Shown here piece after piece: positions 1-6,627 of a DNA stretch of 6,627 nt. Within the stretch, counting starts at the first letter, position 1, and every line of letters starts with the position of its first letter. Location of the stretch: NCBI GenBank assembly GCA_016765515.1, contig JAESPT010000129.1, positions 1-6,627 of the forward strand. The letters run 5' to 3'. The notes under the pieces were generated by a model that made no database searches, had not been told where the DNA came from, and was given only the letters and a program-made list of their open reading frames with translations. Source of the DNA: Sneathiella sp. Lineage in GTDB: Bacteria; Pseudomonadota; Alphaproteobacteria; Sneathiellales; Sneathiellaceae. Both the position numbers and the translations under genes were made by a program.

Positions 1-343
1 TGATAAAGTAGACGTCATTATTTCAACCGGCGGCACCGGCGTCACCGGACGGGATATTACGCCGGAAGCCTTCATGGGTCTGTATGAAAAGGAAATACCG
101 GGATTTGGTGAATTATTCAGAATGTTGAGTTACCAAAAAATCGGCACATCAACCATTCAGTCCCGCGCTACTGCGGGCGTTGCGGGCGGCACGTATTTAT
201 TTGCTCTACCGGGGTCCACAGGCGCGGTTAAAGATGCATGGGACGACATATTAATCCACCAGCTTGACTACAGATTTATGCCCTGTAACTTCGTAGAATT
301 GTTTGACCGTTTGCAGGAACATCAAAAAAGAAGCAAATCCTGA
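1..343 (+). CDS. moaB: Molybdenum cofactor biosynthesis protein B, 3' part only
   Basis: This is the C-terminal 113 residues of a MoaB/MogA-fold protein; the start lies upstream of the window. Reading from base 2, the chain opens with the family signature [11 protein letters not shown], the glycine-rich molybdopterin-binding loop, followed by ITPEA. Near the C-terminus is the second conserved block, [18 protein letters not shown], then a short tail ending at TGA 341-343. MoaB/MogA proteins act in the cytoplasm and adenylylate molybdopterin before molybdenum insertion; many MoaB proteins are poorly active or take over the MogA role in tungsten or molybdenum use, so the exact step is not certain. 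A full family member is about 170-180 residues, so roughly a third is missing to the left. No convincing terminator follows: the A-rich/T-rich run at 346-357 has no GC stem. The family assignment is secure; MoaB rather than MogA rests on the overall motif wording. Confidence 0.93.
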   Translation, partial: DKVDVIISTGGTGVTGRDITPEAFMGLYEKEIPGFGELFRMLSYQKIGTSTIQSRATAGVAGGTYLFALPGSTGAVKDAWDDILIHQLDYRFMPCNFVELFDRLQEHQKRSKS

Positions 344-439
344 ATAAAAAGTCTTTTTTGGGATATCTGCATACGGATTGTTAAGTATTTCACGAGATAG
401 TGGTTCTCTAACCAAAAAGGGGGAATAAATCTTTCTATC

Positions 440-805
440 ATGTCGAGATTCTTTACAGTCGGGAAATACAGAGTACATAACAGGAAGGATCATAGACATG
501 AACTTCCGCAACTATCCCTTGTAATCGGGTCTCAAAGCTTTGACACCTATGATTGGAGCCTGGGTGGATTTCGCATTGAAGACTATATGGGCAGGCCGCC
601 GGTTGGCGAATCCATTTCCATCACCGAATTATCCTATTCCCCAGAAAGCGCCGTTTCCGTCGAATGCAAGGCAACTGTCACCCGGGTTGTTCTCGGCAAA
701 AATCAAATTGCATTCGCGTTCAACTTGCTTGACGAAGCTGCTTTCAACTTCCTTGAAGACGCCAGTCTGCAACGCTTGGCTCTCCTGTCGAATTCAGGAA
801 AATAA
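440..805 (+). CDS. Stand-alone PilZ domain protein (probable c-di-GMP receptor)
   Basis: A 121-residue protein that is essentially a single PilZ domain. Both c-di-GMP-binding motifs are intact: RxxxR as R15-K-D-H-R19 and (D/N)xSxxG as D38-W-S-L-G-G43, spaced as in canonical PilZ proteins. The rest fits the PilZ beta barrel (strands around residues 22-35, 44-50, 70-88 and 90-98) followed by a C-terminal helix. There is no signal peptide, membrane segment or output domain, so it is likely a cytoplasmic adaptor that binds the second messenger and then a partner protein; the partner cannot be told from here. A purine run (AAAAAGGGGGAA, about 414-425) precedes ATG 440 but sits 14 nt away, longer than usual for a Shine-Dalgarno. 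It lies 96 bp after moaB and faces the broken VOC gene. Domain assignment is confident; binding is inferred from the intact motifs. Confidence 0.9.
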   Translation: MSRFFTVGKYRVHNRKDHRHELPQLSLVIGSQSFDTYDWSLGGFRIEDYMGRPPVGESISITELSYSPESAVSVECKATVTRVVLGKNQIAFAFNLLDEAAFNFLEDASLQRLALLSNSGK

Positions 806-856
806 CACGATCGCACCCTTTTAAACCCAAGAATACTATGGGACGATTTGACCGGA

Positions 857-1077
857 TCAAACATTCATTTTCTGCATTAACTCGATCCGATTGCCGAATG
901 GATCAGCGACAAATGTACGCGTAAATCCTTCAAGCGGCATATCATCCATGCAGGTAAACCCTGCGGAATTAAGTCTGGCACATAATTTTGTCAGATCATC
1001 AACCAAAAATGCTGGGCTTCCTTTTCCCTGCCTTTTGGCATTGCTAATTGCACATGCTGAATACCGAAAATCGTCAT
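857..1077 (-). pseudogene. Broken glyoxalase/VOC-family gene with internal deletion
   Basis: Read on the minus strand, a good ribosome site (AAGGAG, 1081-1086) precedes ATG at 1077, which opens MTIFGIQHVQLAMPKGREKE, the N-terminal strand of a VOC (vicinal oxygen chelate) dioxygenase/glyoxalase-like protein. That frame stops soon afterwards (QHFWLMI-stop). From about 1020 down to 857 a different frame carries the typical C-terminal half: PAFLVDDLTKLCARLNSAGF, then FTRTFVADPFGNRIELMQ, ending in TGA at 857-859. In intact relatives these blocks are separated by roughly 40-45 residues, including the second metal-ligand region. The simplest reading is one deletion of about 130 bp, not a multiple of three, with its junction near 1010-1030. 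The remaining halves are well conserved, so the loss looks recent. A sequencing or assembly error is the main alternative. The broken gene fills most of the 450-bp stretch between the PilZ and radical SAM genes. Confidence 0.82.
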
Positions 1078-1210
1078 ATTCTCCTTCCCCATATTTTTAT
1101 CTCAATTAAAACAGTATATTAAATAAAACTGGTGTGCTGAGAATCTTGAATTTTTTCAAACTTGTAGTTCTTAAACTCAAAAAAATAACATAGATGAAAT
1201 GATGTTTTTC

Positions 1211-1225
1211 CAAGAAATGTTCTTG
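1211..1225. repeat. 15-bp palindrome just upstream of the radical SAM gene
   Basis: CAAGAA-ATG-TTCTTG is a perfect inverted repeat of 6-bp arms around a 3-bp centre. It overlaps the left half of the candidate SOS box and ends 10 bp before the upstream ATG (1236). It may be a separate operator or may simply reflect the GTTC/GAAC symmetry of the LexA site. No function is shown by the sequence alone. Confidence 0.5.
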
Positions 1226-1233
1226 TTTTGTTC
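1219..1233 (+). promoter_or_regulatory. Candidate LexA (SOS) box, alphaproteobacterial type
   Basis: The sequence GTTC-TTGTTTT-GTTC matches exactly the direct-repeat LexA site GTTC-N7-GTTC described for Alphaproteobacteria such as Caulobacter and Rhodobacter. It lies in the AT-rich upstream region of the radical SAM gene, 23 bp before ATG 1257 and only 2 bp before ATG 1236, where bound LexA could block initiation or clearance. Eight fixed bases are few in an AT-rich region, so chance is possible. The position at the start of a gene from a DNA-repair-like family raises its credibility. I see no second copy in an intergenic region of this window. Confidence 0.6.
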
Positions 1234-1256
1234 TTATGTTTTTGGTATCATTTGGC

Positions 1257-2348
1257 ATGGAAACAGAACCCTCCAAATATTTCTCCCATACCGAAATTCG
1301 GGGTCGCGGCGCAACGGAAAACCCTGCCGGCCGATTTGAATGTGAAAACAGAATTGAAGTAGCCGAAGAGTGGGATAATTACGAAACTGACAAAGACACC
1401 TTAAGGACGTCGGTTACCCTGGAGATGGCTAAAACCATAATCACCCGGAACCAGTCCCCCGATTTACCCTTTGATCGTTCCATCAATCCTTACCGGGGAT
1501 GCGAACATGGCTGCATCTATTGTTTTGCCCGGCCAACTCATTCTTACATGAACCTTTCTCCGGGGCTGGATTTTGAAAGCAAGCTCTTCGCAAAACCAAA
1601 TGCAGCAGAGCTTCTTGCCAAAGAAATTTCAAAGAAGGGTTATGAATGCAAACCTATTGCATTGGGGACAAATACCGATCCCTATCAGCCAATTGAGCGA
1701 GAATACCGCTATACGCGTGCCATTCTTAAAGTATTAGCCGCGGCAAAACATCCTTTTACCATCACAACCAAATCAGACCTTGTCTTGCGCGATCTGGACA
1801 TATTGGCGCCGTTGGCGTCAAAACGTTTAGTAACCGTCGGTATTTCTGTCACCAGCCTCGACAATAAACTCTCCCGATTGATGGAACCGAGAGCAAGCGC
1901 CCCCCATAAACGCATGAACGCCATTCAACGATTAAGTGAAGCGGGCATTCCTGTCGTCGCCCAAATTGCACCAATTATCCCGGCGATCAACGATATGGAA
2001 CTTGAAAACATCATGAAGACAGCCAAGGAAAAAGGAGCGAAAAGCGCCATCTACCTTCTTGTTCGATTGCCTTTCGAGGTTTCCGATCTTTTTATTGCCT
2101 GGTTGACCGAACATTTTCCCGATCGTGCCGACAAAGTCATGAACCTCATTCGATCCATGAGAGGGGGCAAGGAGAATGACCCCAATTTTGGATCTCGCAT
2201 GAGAGGATGCGGTCCTTATGCAGATCTGATTGAGCGCCGTTTCTTGCTTCAAAGCAAAAAACTGAAGCTATCAAAAAGAAAATATGATCTGGCGACCCAT
2301 CACTTTAAAGTCCCCCCCAAACAAGGGGATCAGCTGGATCTCTTTTAA
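1257..2348 (+). CDS. PA0069-family radical SAM protein (spore-photoproduct-lyase-like)
   Basis: This is a radical SAM enzyme of the PA0069/Rv2578c group in the SplB-like COG1533. The protein is 363 residues from ATG 1257, or 370 from ATG 1236, which is in frame 21 bp upstream. Numbered from 1236, the [4Fe-4S] cluster motif is C89-E-H-G-C93-I-Y-C96 within INPYRGCEHGCIYCFARPTHSY, the family hallmark. The N-terminal RGRGATENPAGRFE block and LGTNTDPYQPIE and TTKSDLVLRD further on are also typical. The conserved C-terminal stretch around GSRMRGCGPYAD carries another cysteine. The substrate is unknown; relatives are only loosely linked to DNA photoproduct repair. Neither ATG has a clear Shine-Dalgarno. 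I prefer 1257 because the SOS box abuts 1236 and would leave almost no leader, but 1236 cannot be excluded. It is cytoplasmic with no signal peptide. No clear terminator follows, only a weak AT hairpin at 2402-2417. Confidence 0.93.
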   Translation: METEPSKYFSHTEIRGRGATENPAGRFECENRIEVAEEWDNYETDKDTLRTSVTLEMAKTIITRNQSPDLPFDRSINPYRGCEHGCIYCFARPTHSYMNLSPGLDFESKLFAKPNAAELLAKEISKKGYECKPIALGTNTDPYQPIEREYRYTRAILKVLAAAKHPFTITTKSDLVLRDLDILAPLASKRLVTVGISVTSLDNKLSRLMEPRASAPHKRMNAIQRLSEAGIPVVAQIAPIIPAINDMELENIMKTAKEKGAKSAIYLLVRLPFEVSDLFIAWLTEHFPDRADKVMNLIRSMRGGKENDPNFGSRMRGCGPYADLIERRFLLQSKKLKLSKRKYDLATHHFKVPPKQGDQLDLF

Positions 2349-2444
2349 TCAGTTGAATGTTCATTTGAGATTTCCCCCGCTCCCTCTTCTGCTTCATACT
2401 CAAAATACTTGTATTTTTTGGCTCCTAAACCAGGACAAGCTTTC

Positions 2445-3182
2445 ATGAATATTGAGACAATTCCTCTCAGCCAACTTTTTATCTCCTTTATTCCCGTTGC
2501 CATGCTGGCCGTGTTGATGTGGCACTGGAATTTGGCCTATCGGAATTTAATCTATGCCATGAGCCGGATGCTTATCCAGTTACTGACCATTGGTTATGTC
2601 CTCATTTATATTTTTGACACGGATTCCGGTCTCATTGTTCTGGGGATCCTGATGGTCATGATCCTGATTTCCAGCTGGATTGCCCTGAACACCATCAAAA
2701 GGCACAGTTTCTCACTTTATGGGATGGCTTTGATCTCTATTGCCCTGGGCGGAGGATTAACGCTGATTTTGGTTAGCCAATTTGTTCTGCAAATCGACCC
2801 ATGGTTTTCCCCGCGATTTATGATCCCGCTTGCCGGCATGGTCTTCGCCAATGCTATGACTAGCTTAAGCCTTGCCGTGGATCGCCTTGATTCAGAAATT
2901 AGCAATGGATCAACCTATGAAAAAGCAAGAGGAATTGCCTTCCAGACCGCCCTGATCCCGATTATCAACTCTTTTTTTGCCGTGGGTCTAGTCTCCCTGC
3001 CCGGTATGATGACAGGGCAAATACTTTCTGGGATCTCCCCTTTCATCGCAGCCAGGTATCAAATTATGGTCATGTGTATGATTTTCAGCTCAAACGGTAT
3101 TGCCACAGCCTGTTTTTTAATCCTGTTAAAGCGGGATGCTTACTTTCAGAGAAAACTGGAAAGTTCAGCAACGACCGATTAG
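2445..3182 (+). CDS. fetB: FetB/UPF0014-family ABC transporter permease, ATPase partner absent
   Basis: A 245-residue inner-membrane protein of the UPF0014 (YbbM/FetB) family. About seven hydrophobic segments are visible, roughly at residues 9-27, 38-55, 60-80, 90-113, 123-145, 172-195 and 212-236. Family signatures are MIPLAGMVFANAMTSLSLA and, later, IPIINSFFAVGLVSLPGMMTGQILSG and YQIMVMCMIFSSNGIA. In E. coli FetA (ATPase) and FetB (permease) form an exporter linked to iron homeostasis and oxidative stress tolerance. Here no fetA-like ATPase lies on either side, so the ATPase must be elsewhere, lost or shared, and iron export is an inference from the family. ATG 2445 is chosen because AGGA at 2432-2435 stands nine bases before it; a TTG at 2409 would add 12 residues without a good ribosome site. 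The E. coli protein is of similar length (259 residues). Confidence 0.9.
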   Translation: MNIETIPLSQLFISFIPVAMLAVLMWHWNLAYRNLIYAMSRMLIQLLTIGYVLIYIFDTDSGLIVLGILMVMILISSWIALNTIKRHSFSLYGMALISIALGGGLTLILVSQFVLQIDPWFSPRFMIPLAGMVFANAMTSLSLAVDRLDSEISNGSTYEKARGIAFQTALIPIINSFFAVGLVSLPGMMTGQILSGISPFIAARYQIMVMCMIFSSNGIATACFLILLKRDAYFQRKLESSATTD

Positions 3183-3223
3183 CGGAAAGTGTTTTATTTT
3201 TTGAAAATTTCCTGTATTTAACG

Positions 3224-3236
3224 AGACGGTCGGTCT
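3224..3236. promoter_or_regulatory. Candidate TetR-family operator ahead of acuR
   Basis: AGAC-GGTCG-GTCT is an inverted repeat with 4-bp arms and a 5-bp centre, 11 bp before the acuR ATG. It resembles the AGAC...GTCT operators common for TetR/NemR-type regulators, which usually bind near their own start. An 8-base half-site, TTATAGAC (3881-3888), in the acuR-acuI gap is the exact reverse complement of GTCTATAA at 3233-3240, so the regulator may touch both places. Autoregulation is inferred. Confidence 0.55.
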
Positions 3237-3247
3237 ATAAATTCTTC

Positions 3248-3877
3248 ATGAAACAAACGACCCTGACAAAAAGGAAAAGAGGACGCCCACCTAAAACGGA
3301 CGGATCTCAGCTGGAGACTAGGGAACGACTTGTTCGTTGCGGAACCGAAATATTGACCGAAAAGGGATTGGCCAATACAGGCATTGATGAGATCCTGAAA
3401 AATGTCGGGATCCCCAAAGGCTCTTTCTACCATTATTTTTCCAGCAAAGATGAATTCGGCCTTGCTGTCATTCAAAATTATGGGACTTATTTCGCCAACA
3501 AGCTGGATCACTGGCTCCTCAACACAGACCGTGCGCCCCTTGACCGCCTGCAGGATTTTATAGAAGACGCCAAGGAGGGAATGAAGCGCCATGAATTTAG
3601 GCGCGGCTGCCTGATCGGCAATCTCGGACAGGAACTGGGATCCCTCAATGAAAAATTTCGCGCACCCCTGGAAGAGGTCTTTCTCGACTGGCAAAACCGC
3701 GTAGCCCTGTGCCTGGAAAAGGCCCGAGAATGTGGCGACTTAAAGCCCGATGCAGATTGCAAAAATATCGCTGCCTTTTTCTGGATTGGCTGGGAAGGCG
3801 CCATTTTACGCGCCAAACTCGCCCAATCAAATCAGCCTATCGATCTCTTTTCAGCCAATTTTTTTAAGGGTCTCTGA
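3248..3877 (+). CDS. acuR: TetR/AcrR-family regulator, AcuR-like
   Basis: A 209-residue TetR-type repressor. A basic N-terminal arm (KRKRGRPPK, residues 8-16) precedes the DNA-binding domain; the helix-turn-helix is at about 43-65, ending in the recognition segment VGIPKGSFYHYFSSKDEF. The ligand domain contains RRGCLIGNLGQELG, the block shared by AcuR, NemR-like and related electrophile-sensing regulators. In Rhodobacter sphaeroides AcuR represses acuR-acuI-dddL and is released by acrylate; the same role is likely here because acuI follows 44 bp downstream on the same strand. The open frame extends back into fetB, but ATG 3248 is the only sensible start: family homology begins there, although no Shine-Dalgarno is visible, which could mean a very short leader. 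The TetR call is very strong; the AcuR call rests on the neighbour and motif wording. An alternative is a general reactive-electrophile sensor. Confidence 0.9.
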   Translation: MKQTTLTKRKRGRPPKTDGSQLETRERLVRCGTEILTEKGLANTGIDEILKNVGIPKGSFYHYFSSKDEFGLAVIQNYGTYFANKLDHWLLNTDRAPLDRLQDFIEDAKEGMKRHEFRRGCLIGNLGQELGSLNEKFRAPLEEVFLDWQNRVALCLEKARECGDLKPDADCKNIAAFFWIGWEGAILRAKLAQSNQPIDLFSANFFKGL

Positions 3878-3921
3878 CCTTTATAGACACCAAATAAACA
3901 CTCAAAACAAAGGATACCACG

Positions 3922-4905
3922 ATGAAAGCAATCCTGATTACCAAGGAAGACGACACGTACGATGCCAACCTCACAGAGGTGAGCGAAGATCAACTTCCTG
4001 AAGGGAATGTCACCGTTAAGGTCGATTATTCCACCCTGAATTATAAGGACGGACTTGCCATCACCGGCTCCTCTCCAGTGGTTAGAAAATTTCCCATGGT
4101 TCCTGGCGTTGATCTGGCTGGTACCGTAGAAGAGAGTACCCATTCAGACTACAAAGCTGGGGACAAGGTTGTTCTCAATGGCTGGGGTGTCGGAGAAGTT
4201 CATTGGGGCGGCCTTGCGGAAAAAGCAAGATTGAACGGAGATTGGCTCGTGCCGCTGCCAAGTGCTTTTACGACAAAGCAGGCAATGGCTATTGGGACGG
4301 CCGGATATACGTCCATGCTCTGTGTCATGGCATTGGAAAATCAAGGCGTAACACCGGATAAGGGCGAGATCCTGGTCACCGGCGCTGTTGGCGGCGTTGG
4401 CAGTGTGGCGATCTCTCTTCTTGCCAAACTTGGCTATACAGTTGTTGCCTCTACCGGGCGGGTAGCAGAACAATCTGAGTATCTTAAAAGCCTCGGCGCA
4501 TCAGAAATTATCGACCGCAAGGAACTGTCAGAAAAAGGCCGCCCTATGGGCAAAGAACGCTGGGCCGGTGCTATTGATACAGTTGGCAGTCACACCCTTG
4601 CTAATATTTGCGCGACAGTAAAATATGGCGGCGTGGTTGCGGCATGTGGCCTGGCGCAAGGATTTGATTTTCCGTCAACCGTTATGCCCTTTATCCTGCG
4701 CGGTGTTATTCTAAACGGCATCGACAGTGTAAACTGCCCCAAAGAGAAACGCATCGCCGCGTGGAATCGTCTGGCAACAGATCTAGATACATCTCATCTC
4801 GACCTTATCACCCAGGAGATCCCTCTCTCTGAAGCAATTCCAACGGCAAAGCAGTTGCTTGAGGGCACGGTCCGTGGTCGCGTCATCGTAAATTTGAACC
4901 AATAA
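3922..4905 (+). CDS. acuI: Acrylyl-CoA reductase (NADPH), AcuI/YhdH family
   Basis: A 327-residue zinc-independent medium-chain dehydrogenase/reductase. The N-terminal GroES-like half carries the signature [12 protein letters not shown] (N40-Y41-K42-D43) and [13 protein letters not shown], followed by [15 protein letters not shown]. The Rossmann half has [11 protein letters not shown] at 153-163 and ASTGR at 176-180, whose Ser/Arg bind the 2'-phosphate of [14 protein letters not shown] wording ([13 protein letters not shown]) and CGLAQG complete the AcuI/YhdH pattern. The enzyme reduces toxic acryloyl-CoA to propionyl-CoA, a step in dimethylsulfoniopropionate or acrylate metabolism, and acts in the cytoplasm. 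AAAGGA at 3909-3914 lies seven bases before ATG, supporting this start. It follows acuR by 44 bp and precedes the AhpD-like gene by 22 bp, so the three are probably one transcript. No DMSP lyase or propionate gene is in view, so the physiological substrate source is open. Confidence 0.95.
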   Translation: MKAILITKEDDTYDANLTEVSEDQLPEGNVTVKVDYSTLNYKDGLAITGSSPVVRKFPMVPGVDLAGTVEESTHSDYKAGDKVVLNGWGVGEVHWGGLAEKARLNGDWLVPLPSAFTTKQAMAIGTAGYTSMLCVMALENQGVTPDKGEILVTGAVGGVGSVAISLLAKLGYTVVASTGRVAEQSEYLKSLGASEIIDRKELSEKGRPMGKERWAGAIDTVGSHTLANICATVKYGGVVAACGLAQGFDFPSTVMPFILRGVILNGIDSVNCPKEKRIAAWNRLATDLDTSHLDLITQEIPLSEAIPTAKQLLEGTVRGRVIVNLNQ

Positions 4906-4927
4906 CTTTTGAACGGAAGGCACTATA

Positions 4928-5497
4928 ATGAGTGAATTTCCAATAAGCCGGTATCCGGTTCCTGAAATAAAGGATCTCCCTGAAGATTTGCAGGAGATGA
5001 TTTTGGCGGTTCAGGAAAAAGCGGGATTTGTCCCCAATGTTTTTCTGACTCTGGCCCACCGGCCAGACGAGTTACGCGCGTTCTTTGCCTATCATGACGC
5101 AATCATGTTACGTGAAAGTAATCTCACCAAAGCTGAAAAAGAGATGATTATCGTCGCCACCTCTGCGGCCAACAATTGTCTTTACTGTGTGGTCGCGCAC
5201 GGCGCTATTTTGCGGATATATGCCAAAAACAAACTCATCGCGGATCAATTGGCGACCAATTTCAACAAAGCAGATATCACGCCGCGCCAAAAGGCGATGA
5301 TTGATTTCGCCATGGTTGTTTGTAATGACGCCCAATCGATCGGGGAGGATGATTTCCTGATGATGGCGGAACATGGCTTTGATGATGAAGATCTGTGGGA
5401 TATTGGCGCTATTACTGCTTTCTTTGGCTTGAGCAATCGCATGGCCAATTTGACCTCCATGCGGCCCAATGATGAATTTTTCGCCATGGGACGCTGA
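4928..5497 (+). CDS. AhpD-like peroxidase-related protein (carboxymuconolactone decarboxylase fold)
   Basis: A 189-residue all-helical protein of the 'uncharacterised peroxidase-related enzyme' branch of the AhpD/CMD superfamily. The redox centre is C84-L-Y-C87 with H91, inside NNCLYCVVAHGAILR. E72 stands 12 residues before the first cysteine. This matches the E118-C130-C133-H137 proton-relay arrangement of mycobacterial AhpD, so a thiol-based peroxidase or disulfide reductase activity is plausible. The N-terminal FPISRYPVPEIKDLPEDLQ and GFVPNVFLTLAHRPDELRAFFAY are typical of this branch. GGAAGG at 4915-4920, seven bases before ATG, gives a good ribosome site, and the gene starts 22 bp after acuI, so it very likely belongs to the acuR-acuI operon. 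A role in handling reactive carbonyls or peroxides is inferred from that company. Physiological substrate and electron donor are unknown. Confidence 0.9.
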   Translation: MSEFPISRYPVPEIKDLPEDLQEMILAVQEKAGFVPNVFLTLAHRPDELRAFFAYHDAIMLRESNLTKAEKEMIIVATSAANNCLYCVVAHGAILRIYAKNKLIADQLATNFNKADITPRQKAMIDFAMVVCNDAQSIGEDDFLMMAEHGFDDEDLWDIGAITAFFGLSNRMANLTSMRPNDEFFAMGR

Positions 5498-5536
5498 AAT
5501 TATTCCCCCACGCGGCTTGGCGTGGGGGATAATTTT
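5498..5536 (+). terminator. Strong rho-independent terminator after the acu operon
   Basis: Immediately after the TGA of the AhpD-like gene, left arm 5498-5513 and right arm 5520-5534 pair over 15 bp with one bulged T. The GC core is CCCCCACGC against GCGTGGGGG, with the six-base loop GGCTTG. The foot of the stem is A/T-rich and merges into a short T run (5533-5536). Because the arms are A/T-rich at both outer ends, it could work in both directions. It ends only 15 bp before the rnhB start. Confidence 0.88.
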
Positions 5537-6081
5537 CCCTAAAGAAGACAGATGAAAAATCCCGATCTCTCTTTGGAGAAAAAAGAAACCGGCATTGTCG
5601 TCGGTCTTGATGAAGTCGGCCGCGGCCCGTTTGCTGGCCCCGTTGTTGCCGCCGCTGTTATTTTGGATCCGGCAAATATCCCCGAAGGCATTCAGGATTC
5701 CAAAAAGCTTTCCAAAATAAAGAGAGAAAACCTGTTCGATCAGATCCTTGCAACGTCCATGGTCGGCATCGGTGAAGCGAGCCCCTCTGAGATTGATGAG
5801 TTCAACATCCTTCAGGCAACCTTTCTTGCCATGAGGCGCGCGTTTGAAACTTTGGATAAAAGCCCCGATGTTGCCCTTGTTGATGGCAATAGAGATCCCA
5901 AATTAGGCATCCCCACCCGACTTATTGTCAAAGGCGACAGCATTTCCCTGTCAATTGCAGCCGCTTCTATTGTTGCAAAAGTGACACGCGACCGAAAAAT
6001 GTGTGCCTTGGCAAAGCAGTTTCCTCACTACGGATGGGAGAAAAACTCGGGCTACGGCACCCTTGAACACCGCAAGGGATT

Positions 6082-6627
<546 letters not shown>

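Noticed and set aside
344..360. A-run followed by T-run after moaB resembling a terminator
   Set aside because: There is no GC stem, only AAAAAG against TTTTTT with a two-base gap, so no stable hairpin.
891..1109. Plus-strand reading frame of 72 codons
   Set aside because: It is antisense to the VOC gene remnant, whose minus-strand translation gives clear family motifs; the plus-strand product resembles nothing.
2402..2419. AAAATAC/GTATTTT inverted repeat with T run after the radical SAM gene
   Set aside because: The stem has seven mostly A/T pairs with a two-base loop, too weak to claim as a terminator; it could be a minor regulatory repeat.
2409..2444. TTG start 12 codons upstream for the FetB-like permease
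   Set aside because: It has no ribosome site and overlaps an A/T-rich inverted repeat; ATG 2445 has AGGA at proper spacing.
3074..3247. 58-residue N-terminal extension of the TetR regulator
   Set aside because: It overlaps the fetB coding sequence, does not look like a protein segment of the family, and TetR homology begins just after ATG 3248.
3326..3343. GTTC...GAAC palindrome within acuR as a possible second LexA site
   Set aside because: The spacing (GTTC-N6-GAAC) and the coding location do not fit the GTTC-N7-GTTC site.

Overview
The window looks like an ordinary chromosomal stretch of an alphaproteobacterium of moderate GC content. The clearest signs are a CcrM-type (GANTC) adenine methyltransferase beginning directly after rnhB, an exact alphaproteobacterial-style SOS box (GTTC-N7-GTTC), and an AcuR/AcuI pair whose best-known relatives are in this class. 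Genus cannot be told from the sequence alone. There is no phage, IS, CRISPR, tRNA or rRNA.

Layout. 1-343: 3' end of moaB (molybdenum cofactor). 440-805: a stand-alone PilZ domain protein with both c-di-GMP signature motifs. 857-1077 (minus): a broken glyoxalase/VOC gene with its middle missing and its ends in different frames. 1093-1256: AT-rich intergenic region with a candidate LexA/SOS box. 1257-2348: a PA0069-family (spore-photoproduct-lyase-like) radical SAM protein. 2445-3182: a FetB/UPF0014 membrane permease without its ATPase partner. 3248-5497: a probable operon of an AcuR-like TetR repressor, an AcuI/YhdH acrylyl-CoA reductase and an AhpD-like CxxC peroxidase-related protein, closed by a strong hairpin. 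5552-6166: rnhB (RNase HII). 6261 to the end: the N-terminal part of a ccrM-like methyltransferase, cut by the window edge.

How the genes relate. The acuR-acuI-ahpD-like block reads as a self-regulated detoxification unit: a repressor, an NADPH reductase that removes the electrophile acryloyl-CoA, and a redox-active CxxC protein. rnhB, the radical SAM gene and the methyltransferase all touch DNA maintenance or DNA marking. The fetB and acu genes lie between them and may be a later insertion.

The protein-coding content is mostly of known families. The signals most worth following are regulatory: seven GANTC sites, counted by eye, packed into 144 bp just ahead of the GANTC methyltransferase gene (eight in the rest of the window), and the SOS box before the radical SAM gene. 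The last ~25 bases of the methyltransferase also depart from the family pattern, which suggests either an in-frame deletion or an assembly-edge artefact.
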